From Gordonia sediminis (GTDB lineage: Bacteria > Actinomycetota > Actinomycetes > Mycobacteriales > Mycobacteriaceae): a DNA stretch of 64,000 nt. Position 1 is the stretch's first letter. Each line of letters opens with the position of its first letter. The stretch is from the NCBI GenBank assembly GCA_004193205.1, contig RZUM01000001.1, positions 500,342 through 564,341 on the forward strand, given 5' to 3'. The notes beneath the pieces were generated by a model that saw nothing but the letters and a program-made list of their open reading frames with translations, was not told the DNA's origin and did not search any database. The position numbers were made by a program, and so were the translations under genes. Below are positions 24,972 through 33,513 of the stretch, in pieces.

Positions 24972-25014
24972 GCCGAGCCGGATCGGCCACGGGGCGTGGT
25001 CAATCCGGCTCGGC
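24972..25014. terminator. Bidirectional terminator between convergent genes
   Basis: GCCGAGCCGGAT and ATCCGGCTCGGC form a 12-bp stem with an inner CCAC/GTGG stem. It fills the 66-bp gap between the TetR gene and the convergent HMG-CoA lyase gene. Confidence 0.75.
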
Positions 25015-25019
25015 TGATG

Positions 25020-25934
25020 TCAGTTGGATACCGGCGACGGCGTCGGGAATCCACCGGCGTGCAGCACGCCCGCCGGCAGTCGCCGACCGAACAGCTCCTC
25101 GAGCCAGTCTCCGGCCTCCTGCAGCGCCACGGTGTCGAGGCCATGGTCGATCCCGCTGCGCTCGAGTGCGTAGGCGAGATCCTCGGTGGCGATGTTGCCG
25201 GTCGCGTTCGGCGCGAACGGGCAGCCGCCGATCCCGCCGAGGCTTGCGTCGAGGATCGCCACCCCGGCCTCGACCGCGGTCAGTGCGTTGGCGATTCCGC
25301 AGTTGCGGGTGTCGTGGAAGTGGGCGCGCAGCGCGGTGCCGGTGGTCACCAGCTCGGCCGCGGCCGCGACACGCTCCCGCACGGCGACCGGGACGGCCAC
25401 CCCGATGGTGTCGGCGAGTGACAGTTCGGCCGGCGGCTCCTCGAGCACACGGCTCACGATCGAGCGCAACCGGTCCAGGGGCACCTCACCCTCGAACGGG
25501 CAGCCGAACGCCACCGCGACCGTCAGGTTGGCGGTGACCCCGGCGGCGCGGGCGGTCCTGGCGATGTTGTGCCAGATCTGCACGCCGCCGTCGATGTCGG
25601 TGCCCTGATTGCGTCGGCTGAACGTGTCGGAGCAGTGGATCACCGCGTTCACCTCGTTGACCCCGGCCGCGATGGCGCGGTCGAGTCCGCGTTCGTTGAG
25701 AATCAGCGCGCTGTAGGTCACCCCGTCACGTGCCGGCAGGCTTTCCATCAGGTCCTCGGCGTCGGCCATGGCCGGCACCTTGCCGGGGTGGACGAAGCTC
25801 GTCACCTCGACGTTGCGTGCGCCGAAACCGACGGCTCGCTCGACGAGTTCGGCCTTCTGCGCGGTGGTCAACCGCACCGACTCGTTCTGCAGCCCGTCGC
25901 GGGGCGAGACCTCGACGATCCGGACCCCGCTCAT
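25020..25934 (-). CDS. Hydroxymethylglutaryl-CoA lyase family
   Basis: 304 residues of the HMGL-like TIM barrel. VSPRDGLQNE carries the metal-binding Asp and catalytic Arg, HFHDTRNCGIAN has the metal-binding histidines, and GGIGGCPFAPNATGN is the signature with the catalytic cysteine. The enzyme cleaves HMG-CoA to acetoacetate and acetyl-CoA, as in leucine or branched/isoprenoid acid catabolism; related 3-hydroxy-acyl-CoA lyases are possible. It is last in a five-gene run and its start overlaps the enoyl-CoA hydratase by 4 bp. Confidence 0.92.
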   Translation of the reverse strand: MSGVRIVEVSPRDGLQNESVRLTTAQKAELVERAVGFGARNVEVTSFVHPGKVPAMADAEDLMESLPARDGVTYSALILNERGLDRAIAAGVNEVNAVIHCSDTFSRRNQGTDIDGGVQIWHNIARTARAAGVTANLTVAVAFGCPFEGEVPLDRLRSIVSRVLEEPPAELSLADTIGVAVPVAVRERVAAAAELVTTGTALRAHFHDTRNCGIANALTAVEAGVAILDASLGGIGGCPFAPNATGNIATEDLAYALERSGIDHGLDTVALQEAGDWLEELFGRRLPAGVLHAGGFPTPSPVSN

Positions 25935-26680
25935 GACGCCGACCGTCCGAACGTACCGATCCGTTCGCGCGCCAGGTCACTGGTGATGACGGCGAGCTGA
26001 TTGGTCGTCTCGGCCGCCAACGCCCCGGCGAGGTCCCGGGTCCAGGTGTCGTTGAGCAGTTGCTTGGTTCCGGCCAGGGCCTCGGCGGAGTAGCCGGCCA
26101 GTCGGTCGGCGACCTCGAACCCGACGTCGTGCAGATCGTCGACGGCGACGACGCGGTTGATCATGTCCATCGCCAGGGCCTGCGGCGCCGGGATCTGCTC
26201 GCCGAGCAGGCACAGCTCGCGTGCCCGTCGTTCGCCGACCAGGCGGGGCAGCAGCCAGCTGGCGCCGCTGTCGAGGGAGAGCCCGCGGTGGATGAACAGC
26301 TGTGCGAATCGGGCCTTCTCGCTCGCGTAGACGAGGTCGCAGGCCAGAGCCAGGTTCACCCCCGACCCGGCGGCGATACCGTCGACCAACGCGATGGTCG
26401 GGATCGGCAACTCGTGCATGGCGAGCACGCACCGGTTCGACACCTCGATGCGCTGCGGCAGTGACTCCGGATCATCGAGCAGACCCCCGACGTCGGAGCC
26501 GCCGCAGAACGCGCCACCCGCACCGGTCACCACCAGGACGCGGTCGCGACCGCCCGGATCCAGTGACGTCAGGTGCGCCTCGAACTGCGCCCACATCGCG
26601 TCGGTCATCGCGTTGCGCTTCTCGGGGCGGTCCAGGGTGATCGCGACGACGCCGTCGCGACGTTCCAGGCGAACGGTCAT
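25931..26680 (-). CDS. Enoyl-CoA hydratase/isomerase family
   Basis: 249 residues, crotonase fold. The oxyanion-hole segments are TGAGGAFCGGSDVGGL and LVDGIAAGSGVNLALACDLVYA. The usual catalytic-glutamate region reads GLSLDSGASWLLPRLVG, where the first glutamate position appears to be Asp/Ser, so a plain hydratase role is not certain. Start and stop both overlap neighbours by 4 bp. Confidence 0.85.
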   Translation of the reverse strand: MTVRLERRDGVVAITLDRPEKRNAMTDAMWAQFEAHLTSLDPGGRDRVLVVTGAGGAFCGGSDVGGLLDDPESLPQRIEVSNRCVLAMHELPIPTIALVDGIAAGSGVNLALACDLVYASEKARFAQLFIHRGLSLDSGASWLLPRLVGERRARELCLLGEQIPAPQALAMDMINRVVAVDDLHDVGFEVADRLAGYSAEALAGTKQLLNDTWTRDLAGALAAETTNQLAVITSDLARERIGTFGRSAS

Positions 26681-27858
26681 GGCTTTCCTCCGCGTGCCGC
26701 CCAGCCGTATTCGGATTCCAGGGTGCGGCCGATGATCTCGCGCATGATCTCGTTGGTGCCACCGAAGATGGACTGGATCGGCACGTCGAGATACGCACGG
26801 GCGATGGGGTATTCGCGCATGAACCCGTAACCGCCGTGGAACTGCAGACCCTGCGCCACGATGTCGCGCTGGAGTTCGGTGGTCAGCAGTTTCGCCCTGG
26901 CGGCCTGGTCGCCGGACACCTCACCGCGGTTGTGGTTCACGATGAGCTGGTCGAGGAACATCTCGACGGCGTCGAAGCGCGCGGCCAGTTCGGCGAGCTT
27001 GAAGCGGGTGTTCTGCATGTCGAGCACCCGCTGCCCGAACGCCGACCGCTCGGCGCAGTAGTCGACCGTCCACGCCAGCGCGGTGCGGCAGGCCGAGATC
27101 GCCGACACCGACAGACCCAGTCGCTCCTGCGCCAGGTTGCGCATGAGGATCTTGAATCCCTCGCCCTCGCCGCCGATCAGGTTGGCCGCGGGTACCCGCA
27201 CCTCGTCGAAGAACAGTTCCGCGGTGTCCTGGCTGCGCAGCCCGATCTTGTCGAGGTGGCGGCCATGGGTGAATCCCGGTGTGCCACTCTCGACCACGAT
27301 GAGGCTGATGCCCTTGTGCTTCTGGGTCGGATCGGTCTTGGCGACGACGATGTACAGGTCGGCGTTGAGTCCGTTGGTGACAAAGGTCTTGGCGCCGTTG
27401 ATGACCCACTCGTCGCCCTCTCGGCGCGCGGTGGTGCGGATCGCGGCCAGATCGGAACCGGCACCCGGTTCCGTCATCGCGATCGCGGCCATCAGTTCGC
27501 CGGTGACCATTCCGGGCAGCCAGCGCTTGCGCTGCTCGTCGTTGGTCTCCTCCATCAGGTACGGCAACGCGACGTCGTTGTGCAGGGTGATGCACATGCC
27601 GGAGCCGATGACGCCGGCGCGTTGCAGTTCCTCGCCGATGATGGCGTTGAACCGGAAGTCGGCCTGGTCGAGGCCCCCGTACTCCTCCGGTACGGCCATC
27701 GCGAGGAAGCCGAGTTCGCCGGCACGACGGAACATGCCGCGGTCGACGCGGCCGGCCTCCTCCCACTTGTCGTTGTGCGGGAGGATCTCGGCCGCGACGA
27801 AGGAGCGGAAGCTCGCGCGGAAGTCCTCGTGCGTTTCGTCGTAGAGTTCGCGGTTCAT
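26677..27858 (-). CDS. Acyl-CoA dehydrogenase
   Basis: 393 residues. FAD/substrate motifs are AIAMTEPGAGSDLAAIRTTA and WVINGAKTFVTNG; the C-terminal signature is GGYGFMREYPIARAYLD then SIFGGTNEIMREIIGR. It introduces the alpha-beta double bond into an acyl-CoA with electrons passed to ETF. The start at 27858 (MNREL) is preferred over 27888 because GAGAGGG precedes it and it avoids overlapping the SDR gene. Confidence 0.92.
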   Translation of the reverse strand: MNRELYDETHEDFRASFRSFVAAEILPHNDKWEEAGRVDRGMFRRAGELGFLAMAVPEEYGGLDQADFRFNAIIGEELQRAGVIGSGMCITLHNDVALPYLMEETNDEQRKRWLPGMVTGELMAAIAMTEPGAGSDLAAIRTTARREGDEWVINGAKTFVTNGLNADLYIVVAKTDPTQKHKGISLIVVESGTPGFTHGRHLDKIGLRSQDTAELFFDEVRVPAANLIGGEGEGFKILMRNLAQERLGLSVSAISACRTALAWTVDYCAERSAFGQRVLDMQNTRFKLAELAARFDAVEMFLDQLIVNHNRGEVSGDQAARAKLLTTELQRDIVAQGLQFHGGYGFMREYPIARAYLDVPIQSIFGGTNEIMREIIGRTLESEYGWAARGGKP

Positions 27859-27868
27859 CGTCGCCCTC

Positions 27869-28615
27869 TCATCGTGCGGTCCAGCCACCGTCGACGGCGA
27901 GGACCTGTCCGGTCAGGAACGTGCTGGTCGGCGATGCCATCAGCAGCAGCGCGCCGTCGAGTTCGTCGAGTCGCCCCGGGCGACCCATCGGCGTGTTGCG
28001 CTTGATCCATCCGATCGCCTTCTCGTTCTCGAACATCTCGTCGGTCAACTCGCTCGGGAACCAGCCCGGTGCGATGGCGTTGACGCGGATACCCTTCGAC
28101 GCCCATTCTGCGCCGAGTTGCCGGGTCAGATTGATCACGCCGCCCTTGGCCGCGCAGTACGCGGCCTGCGTGATCGGCCACGAGGCGCCCAGCCCGAGGA
28201 TCGAGGCGATGTTGATGATCGAGCCACCATCGGGCATCGCCCTCGCCGCCGTGGCGGCGACCGCGAAGATCGCGGTCAGATCGACCTCGAGGGTCTGGCG
28301 GAACTCGTCCAGCGGTGTCTCCGTGGCCGGTGTGTCCTTGGCCCATCCGGCCGCGTTGACGACGATGTCGGGCCCACCCCGATACCGGGCGGCCTCGATC
28401 AGCCGCTCCACGTCGTCGGCGTTGGTCACGTCGCACTGCACCGCCTCGGCGGCCGCACCGTCGGCGACCACCTTCTCGAGCCGGTCAACTCGGCGCGCCG
28501 CCGCAATCACCGTGGCGCCGTTGTCGGTCAGCACCGAGCAGAAGTGCTGCCCGATGCCGCTGGAAGCGCCGGTGACGACCGCGACCTGCCCCTGCAGGTC
28601 TGCCCGGACGGTCAC
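27869..28615 (-). CDS. Short-chain dehydrogenase/reductase (SDR)
   Basis: 248 residues. The Rossmann motif TGASSGIG is at about residues 15-22, the active site is S-I-L...YCAAK, and PGWFPSE follows. It probably oxidises a 3-hydroxyacyl-CoA. The GTG start at 28615 overlaps the thiolase stop (GTGA), giving translational coupling. Confidence 0.9.
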   Translation of the reverse strand: MTVRADLQGQVAVVTGASSGIGQHFCSVLTDNGATVIAAARRVDRLEKVVADGAAAEAVQCDVTNADDVERLIEAARYRGGPDIVVNAAGWAKDTPATETPLDEFRQTLEVDLTAIFAVAATAARAMPDGGSIINIASILGLGASWPITQAAYCAAKGGVINLTRQLGAEWASKGIRVNAIAPGWFPSELTDEMFENEKAIGWIKRNTPMGRPGRLDELDGALLLMASPTSTFLTGQVLAVDGGWTAR

Positions 28616-29832
28616 GACAGACGCTCGATGATCGTCGCGTTCGCCATGCCGCCGCCCTCGCACATCGTCTGCAGGCCGTAGCGGCCTCCGCTGCGCTCGA
28701 GCTCGTGCAGGAGCGTGACCATCAGCCGTGCACCCGAGGCGCCGAGCGGATGACCGAGCGAGATGCCGCCGCCGTTGACGTTGACCTTGTCGATGTCGGC
28801 CTTGAGTTCGCGCTGCCATGCGAGCACGACCGGGGCGAATGCCTCGTTGACCTCGAACAGGTCGATGTCGTCGACGCCGAGCCCGGACCGGTCCAGCGCC
28901 CGCTTCGTGGCCGGGATCGGCGCGGTGAGCATCGCGACTGGATCGTCGCCGACCACCGACATCTGGCGGATCGCGGCGCGCGGAGTCAAACCGAGTTTCT
29001 CGGCGACGTCGTCGCGCATGATCAGCAGTGCGGCGGCGCCGTCGACGATCTGCGAGGCGTTGCCCGCGGTGACGCGGCCGTCGGGCAGGAACGACGGCTT
29101 CAGGCCGGCGAGCGCTTCGGCGGTGGTCTCCCGGATGGGTTCGTCGGCCGAGAACTCACCGTCGACGGTGATCTCACCGGTCTCCTTGTCGCGGACCTTG
29201 CGCGTCACCGGGACGATCTCGCGCTCGAAGCGGCCCTCGGCACGGGCGGTGGCCGCACGCTGCTGGCTGCGCAGTGCGTACTCGTCGAGGTCTTCGCGGG
29301 TCAGGCCCCACTCGTCGACGATGAGCTCGGCGGACAGGCCCTGCGGGACGAGGCCCGGCACGCCGAAGGTCTCACGGTCGGCGTAGCGGCCCTGCAGCTG
29401 TTCGCCGTATACCTCGCGGATGTCGCCACCGGGGGCGTTGGAGAACATCGGGACGGTGCTCATGCACTCGACACCGGCGGCGATGACGATGTCCATGGTC
29501 CCGGACATGACGGCCTGCGCGGCGAAATGCACTGCCTGCTGCGAGGAGCCGCACTGGCGGTCGATGGTGGTGCCGGGCACGTGCTCGGGCAGGCCCGCGG
29601 CGAGCGCCGCGTTGCGGCCGATGTTGGTGGACTGCGGGCCGATCTGTGTCACGCAGCCGACGATGACGTCGTCGATGAGCGCGGGGTCGATGCCGGAGCG
29701 CTCGACGAGTGCGGAGATCGTGGCGGCGGCGAGTTCCACCGGATGCCACCCGGACAGCGATCCGCGACGCTTACCGATCGGGGTGCGCACGGCTTCGACG
29801 ATGACGGGTGTGGGTTGTGTTGGGGTGGACAC
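28612..29832 (-). CDS. Thiolase (acetyl-CoA C-acyltransferase)
   Basis: 406 residues. The acyl-accepting cysteine is in TIDRQCGSSQQAVHFAAQ near residue 92, GGGISLGHPLGASGAR carries the catalytic His and MCEGGGMANATIIE the second cysteine. It cleaves 3-ketoacyl-CoA with CoA. The GTG start has AAAGGAC upstream. First gene of the thiolase-SDR-acyl-CoA dehydrogenase-hydratase-lyase run. Confidence 0.92.
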   Translation of the reverse strand: MSTPTQPTPVIVEAVRTPIGKRRGSLSGWHPVELAAATISALVERSGIDPALIDDVIVGCVTQIGPQSTNIGRNAALAAGLPEHVPGTTIDRQCGSSQQAVHFAAQAVMSGTMDIVIAAGVECMSTVPMFSNAPGGDIREVYGEQLQGRYADRETFGVPGLVPQGLSAELIVDEWGLTREDLDEYALRSQQRAATARAEGRFEREIVPVTRKVRDKETGEITVDGEFSADEPIRETTAEALAGLKPSFLPDGRVTAGNASQIVDGAAALLIMRDDVAEKLGLTPRAAIRQMSVVGDDPVAMLTAPIPATKRALDRSGLGVDDIDLFEVNEAFAPVVLAWQRELKADIDKVNVNGGGISLGHPLGASGARLMVTLLHELERSGGRYGLQTMCEGGGMANATIIERLS

Positions 29833-29878
29833 GGATTGTCCTTTCGGTTGGATGAGGACTTGGTGGGTGGTCTGCGAG

Positions 29879-30052
29879 TGGTCTCGATACGCGTCGGGCT
29901 CACTACGTTCGCTCGGCGCTACTCGACCAGCGGAAGAGGTGCGCAGCGGTGGTCTCGATACGCGTCGGGCTCACTACGTTCGCTCGGCGCTACTCGACCA
30001 GCGGAGGGGGCGGCGCTACTCGACCAGCGGAGGGGCGCCACTCGACCAGCGG
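29879..30052. repeat. Two perfect 55-bp REP-like units plus two half-units
   Basis: TGGTCTCGATACGCGTCGGG...CTACTCGACCAGCGG occurs at 29879-29933 and again, identically, at 29950-30004, 71 bp apart. Two truncated right halves follow at 30011-30030 and 30035-30052. The ends TGGTCTCGATACGC and GCTACTCGACCA are imperfect complements. The array ends about 10 bp before the stop codon of the acyl-CoA dehydrogenase gene on the minus strand. Confidence 0.9.
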
Positions 30053-30062
30053 AGGGGGCGAG

Positions 30063-31199
30063 TCAGGCGGCGCCGTGGACCAGGAGGTCCAGGCATCCGG
30101 ATGTCACCGCGCGGTCGCGTAACTGGGCGGGGGTGCCGCCCAACGCCGCGGTGGCCCGCGCCCGTCGGAAGTACAGGTGGGCGTCGTGTTCCCACGTGAA
30201 TCCGATACCGCCGGACACCTGGATGAACCCGCTGGACGCCGATGTGGCGGCGTCGCCGGCCTCGGCCCGGGCGAGGAGGGTGAACTGTTCGGCCACCCGG
30301 TCGTCACCGGCGTCGAACGCCGCCGCGGCGGCGGCCACCAGCCCCCGCGCGGACGCGTTGGCGATCGCGGTCTGCGAGCATTTGTGCTGGATGGCCTGGT
30401 AGGTGCCGATCAGCGCGCCGAACTGCTCGCGGACCTTTGCGTAGTCGACCATTCGCGCCAGACATCCCTGCGCGCCACCGACGAGTTCGGCGGCCAGTAC
30501 CAAGGCCTCCAGGGTGCGGTGACGCTCGAGCGCCCTCGCGTCCCCGGGCTGGGTGAGCAGAACCGCGGAGGCGTCGGTGAACACGATCCCGCTGAGCGGG
30601 GTCGCCAGGTCGACGGTGTCCACCGGGCTGCGCTGCGCCGACGTCGTGTCGACCAGTGCCACCGCGGGCCCCTCGGGGGTCTGCACGACGCACAGGACGA
30701 GATCGGCCACGGCGCCGTGGGTCACCGACGCGACCGGACCGGTGACCTGACCGTCGCGGTAGTGCAGCTCGCCCGGCCCGTCGTGACGGGTCGATGCGCC
30801 GACGACCGCCGTGCCGGACAGTAGATCCGTGATCGCCTTCTGCCATCCGGCGGGCACCGCATCGGAGCTGGTTCCCGCCAGCGCGGCCGCGGTCAGCACC
30901 GAGGCCCGGACCGGACCGGGGTACAGCGTGACCGCGCACTCCTCCACGGCCGCGACGATGTACTCGGCTCCCAGTCCCAGTCCGCCCCACTCCTCCGGCG
31001 CGGCGATGCCGATCAGCCCGAGCTGCTCGGCGAGGGTCCGCCATCCGTGGCGATCGAAACCTGTTCCGTCGATGGTGTTTTCATCGTCGCGGACCTCGTC
31101 GATGCCGGGGTTGTCGGTGAAGTAGTCGCGTAGCGAGTCGCGGATCTCGTCGGGCGAGATCTCCGGCTCGGATGCCGAACCGTTCACATGCTGGTCCAT
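30063..31199 (-). CDS. Acyl-CoA dehydrogenase family protein (short type)
   Basis: 378 residues, FadE-like. The N-terminus has APEEWGGLGLGAEYIVAAVEE; the middle domain is shortened and lacks a clear TEPGAGSD motif; the C-terminus has QVSGGIGFTWEHDAHLYFRRARA. These features match the non-catalytic or partner subunit of heteromeric FadE enzymes in actinobacteria, and a possible partner is encoded at 33514-34722 in the same operon. Its 5' end overlaps the alpha/beta hydrolase gene by 16 bp. Confidence 0.85.
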   Translation of the reverse strand: MDQHVNGSASEPEISPDEIRDSLRDYFTDNPGIDEVRDDENTIDGTGFDRHGWRTLAEQLGLIGIAAPEEWGGLGLGAEYIVAAVEECAVTLYPGPVRASVLTAAALAGTSSDAVPAGWQKAITDLLSGTAVVGASTRHDGPGELHYRDGQVTGPVASVTHGAVADLVLCVVQTPEGPAVALVDTTSAQRSPVDTVDLATPLSGIVFTDASAVLLTQPGDARALERHRTLEALVLAAELVGGAQGCLARMVDYAKVREQFGALIGTYQAIQHKCSQTAIANASARGLVAAAAAAFDAGDDRVAEQFTLLARAEAGDAATSASSGFIQVSGGIGFTWEHDAHLYFRRARATAALGGTPAQLRDRAVTSGCLDLLVHGAA

Positions 31200-32362
31200 G
31201 ACCGCTCTCCCAGCCAGTCGGTGATGGTGTCGACGGCCTTGTTCAGATAGGGGACCTGCGCCTTACCCGAGTAGTAGTGGGTGGCGCCCTCGATGGTGCG
31301 CAACGTCTTGTCGTGATAGCCGACCGCCTCGTAGAGGCGGTTGGTGTGACTCGGCGTGCACGCGTTGTCCGCGGAGTTCCCGATCACCAGGGTCGGCACC
31401 TCCAGATCCGCGGCGCAGCGCGGGCCGTCACCGTTGGCGTCGTCATAGCTCCACTGCGACAACCAGCTGCGCAGCGTGGTGAACCGCGCCAACCCGACCG
31501 GACCCATGTTCACGATCCGCGGATCACCCAGATAACAGCCCGGCTCACGGTCGTTCGGATCCAGCGTCAGATCCAGCCAGCGCGGGTCGGCCATGGTGCC
31601 GTTCACCACGAACCCGCGTTCCATCAACGGCTCCCCCCGACCCCGCAGATCCGCCAGCTGCTCTTTGACCCGGGCGGTGATCCGCCGGTTCCGGGCGATC
31701 TGCGCCGCCCGATAGCGTTCGATGAACTCCGGGGTATACGGCGCCTGGTTCGGGTTGTTCGGGTTGTAGATGTCCAGTTCCGGATCCCGTTTGTCCGGGT
31801 CGTTCTCGTCGAGGATCGACGGATCCATCCACTCGGTCAGCGTGCCGTGGCGGCTCACGTGCGCAGCCAGCAACATCATGCCGTCCGCGGCGGGCAGATC
31901 CAGCTGGGTCAGGTCCGGCAGTTCGCCGGCGGGGGTGGAGGTGACCGTGGCGTGCTGGGCCTGCTGCTGGTAGTACAGCGACAGTGCGCCGCCGCCACTC
32001 CAGCCGGCCAGGATCACGTTGGTGTAGCCCAGCCGTTCGCGGGCGTCCTTGACGCACGCACCGAGGTCCTGGACGACCTTCTCCATGATCAGGGCGTAGT
32101 CGGCGCCCCGGTAGCGGGAGTTGCAGTAGATGACGTGGTGTCCGGCCCGGGGCAACGCGTTGCTCATCGGCAGATACGCCCCACCACCGATCGGGTGCAT
32201 GAAGATGATCACCGTGTCCGACGGCACACCCTTGGGCTTGAGGAGATAACTCTCCAGCACCACACTCTCGGTCACCCCGCCATAGGTGTCGCGATAGGCG
32301 GACGTGTCGTCGAAGATGACGAGATACGGGATGCGGTCATATTCAAAACGTTTCGTGGTCAT
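31184..32362 (-). CDS. Alpha/beta hydrolase
   Basis: 392 residues. The nucleophile elbow is LAGWSGGGALSLYYQ; the acid and His are in LVIGNSADNACTPSHT and EGATHYYSG. The long insert between core strands is charged. The start at 32362 (MTTKRFEYDRIPYLV) has AGAGG upstream and overlaps the cupin dioxygenase gene by 4 bp (ATGA). It could hydrolyse a ring-cleavage product or an ester/thioester; substrate unknown. Confidence 0.85.
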   Translation of the reverse strand: MTTKRFEYDRIPYLVIFDDTSAYRDTYGGVTESVVLESYLLKPKGVPSDTVIIFMHPIGGGAYLPMSNALPRAGHHVIYCNSRYRGADYALIMEKVVQDLGACVKDARERLGYTNVILAGWSGGGALSLYYQQQAQHATVTSTPAGELPDLTQLDLPAADGMMLLAAHVSRHGTLTEWMDPSILDENDPDKRDPELDIYNPNNPNQAPYTPEFIERYRAAQIARNRRITARVKEQLADLRGRGEPLMERGFVVNGTMADPRWLDLTLDPNDREPGCYLGDPRIVNMGPVGLARFTTLRSWLSQWSYDDANGDGPRCAADLEVPTLVIGNSADNACTPSHTNRLYEAVGYHDKTLRTIEGATHYYSGKAQVPYLNKAVDTITDWLGERSWTSM

Positions 32363-33468
32363 ACTTGAACCTCTTCTTGAACCTCGACGGGGGTGGATGT
32401 TGTCATGGCGGGCGTCGGGATCAGCCGGCGCCGGGTGTCGATCGAGATGACCTGCCATTCGACACGCTCATCGGTCTCGTATCGACGGCGGGCGCGCTCT
32501 CGGGCCCGTTCGGGCATGCCGTGATGGATGCCTTGCGGCGCATGCGAGATGAGTCCGGGCGGCATGTCGATGCCGAACACGCTGCCGCCGTGGTAGAAGG
32601 CGATCTCGTCGAAGTCGACGTTGCGGTGATACCACGGCGGGCGTTCGGCGCCGGCCCGGCCCTCGGCCGGGCGGGGCAGGAAGTTCATCACGTACACGCC
32701 GGTGGCCTGCATGAACAGATGCACCGTGGGCGGCAGATGCACGGTGTCCGAGGTGATCACGTCGTAGTCTTCGAGGTTGAAGGTGAAGGCGAAGTTGTCG
32801 CCCTTCCAGCCCTCGACGTCCAGCGGGTTGAACGTGTAGAAGATCGACGTCGCACCCTCGCGCTGACGGAACCGCACCTCGTATTCCTCGCGCCCGTCGT
32901 CGGGGAACACCTCGGCCTCCGGGACGACGACCAGCGACGAGTCGAACGGGAAGAACCGGCCGAGCACGCCGCCCTCGGGTACCCGGAACTCCTCGGTCGC
33001 CTCGATGATCAGCAGCAGTGACGGACCGTCGGGGATCTGGCGGTAGGTGGTGCCCTTGGGCATGTACACGTAGTCGCCGGGCCGATACGGCAGCCGGCCG
33101 AACTCGGTCTCGAACTGGCCGGTGCCGTCGTGCACGAAGAGCAGTTCGTCGCCGTCGACGTTGCGGGTGTAGAACGGCGCCACATCCTGCCGGCGGCTCA
33201 GCGAGATGCGGCAGTCGTCGTTGTAGAACATCACCAACGGCTCACCGGCCGGATCGATCTGATCGGTGGGGGTGAGCTCGAAGGTCTGGCGGTCCAGACC
33301 GGTCAGATCGCCGACCGCACGATAACCGGTGGGATCGTTGCGCCGGTAGAAATGCGCGGCGCGGCCGGTGAACCCAGAGCGGCCGAGTTCGTCGTCCTTG
33401 AGGTCTCCCACGTCACGATGAATCTGCCGCGGCGTACGACCCTTACGGTGCTGGATGAATGACTCCAT
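32359..33468 (-). CDS. Homogentisate 1,2-dioxygenase-like cupin
   Basis: 369 residues with the HGD fold: FVHDGTGQFETEFGRLPYRPGDYVYMPKGTTY is the first cupin and WYHRNVDFDEIAFYHGG plus ISHAPQGIHHG the second, carrying His and Glu residues in the positions of HGD iron ligands. It is shorter than true HGD (about 440) and no maleylacetoacetate isomerase or fumarylacetoacetase is nearby, so it probably cleaves a different ring, perhaps a CoA-linked one. It is co-transcribed with an HpaB-like flavoenzyme and acyl-CoA dehydrogenases. Confidence 0.8.
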   Translation of the reverse strand: MESFIQHRKGRTPRQIHRDVGDLKDDELGRSGFTGRAAHFYRRNDPTGYRAVGDLTGLDRQTFELTPTDQIDPAGEPLVMFYNDDCRISLSRRQDVAPFYTRNVDGDELLFVHDGTGQFETEFGRLPYRPGDYVYMPKGTTYRQIPDGPSLLLIIEATEEFRVPEGGVLGRFFPFDSSLVVVPEAEVFPDDGREEYEVRFRQREGATSIFYTFNPLDVEGWKGDNFAFTFNLEDYDVITSDTVHLPPTVHLFMQATGVYVMNFLPRPAEGRAGAERPPWYHRNVDFDEIAFYHGGSVFGIDMPPGLISHAPQGIHHGMPERARERARRRYETDERVEWQVISIDTRRRLIPTPAMTTSTPVEVQEEVQV

Positions 33469-33513
33469 GTCGGACTCCTGTCCTGAGAAGTGCGGAAAGA
33501 ACTGCGGGACCGG

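Noticed and set aside
29879-30052. Possible CRISPR or attachment site
   Set aside because: Units are REP-like with imperfect inverted ends and half-units, no regular spacers, and no integrase or tRNA nearby.
28705-30402. 565-codon open frame on the + strand
   Set aside because: Antisense to the thiolase and runs through the REP-like repeats; no recognisable domain.
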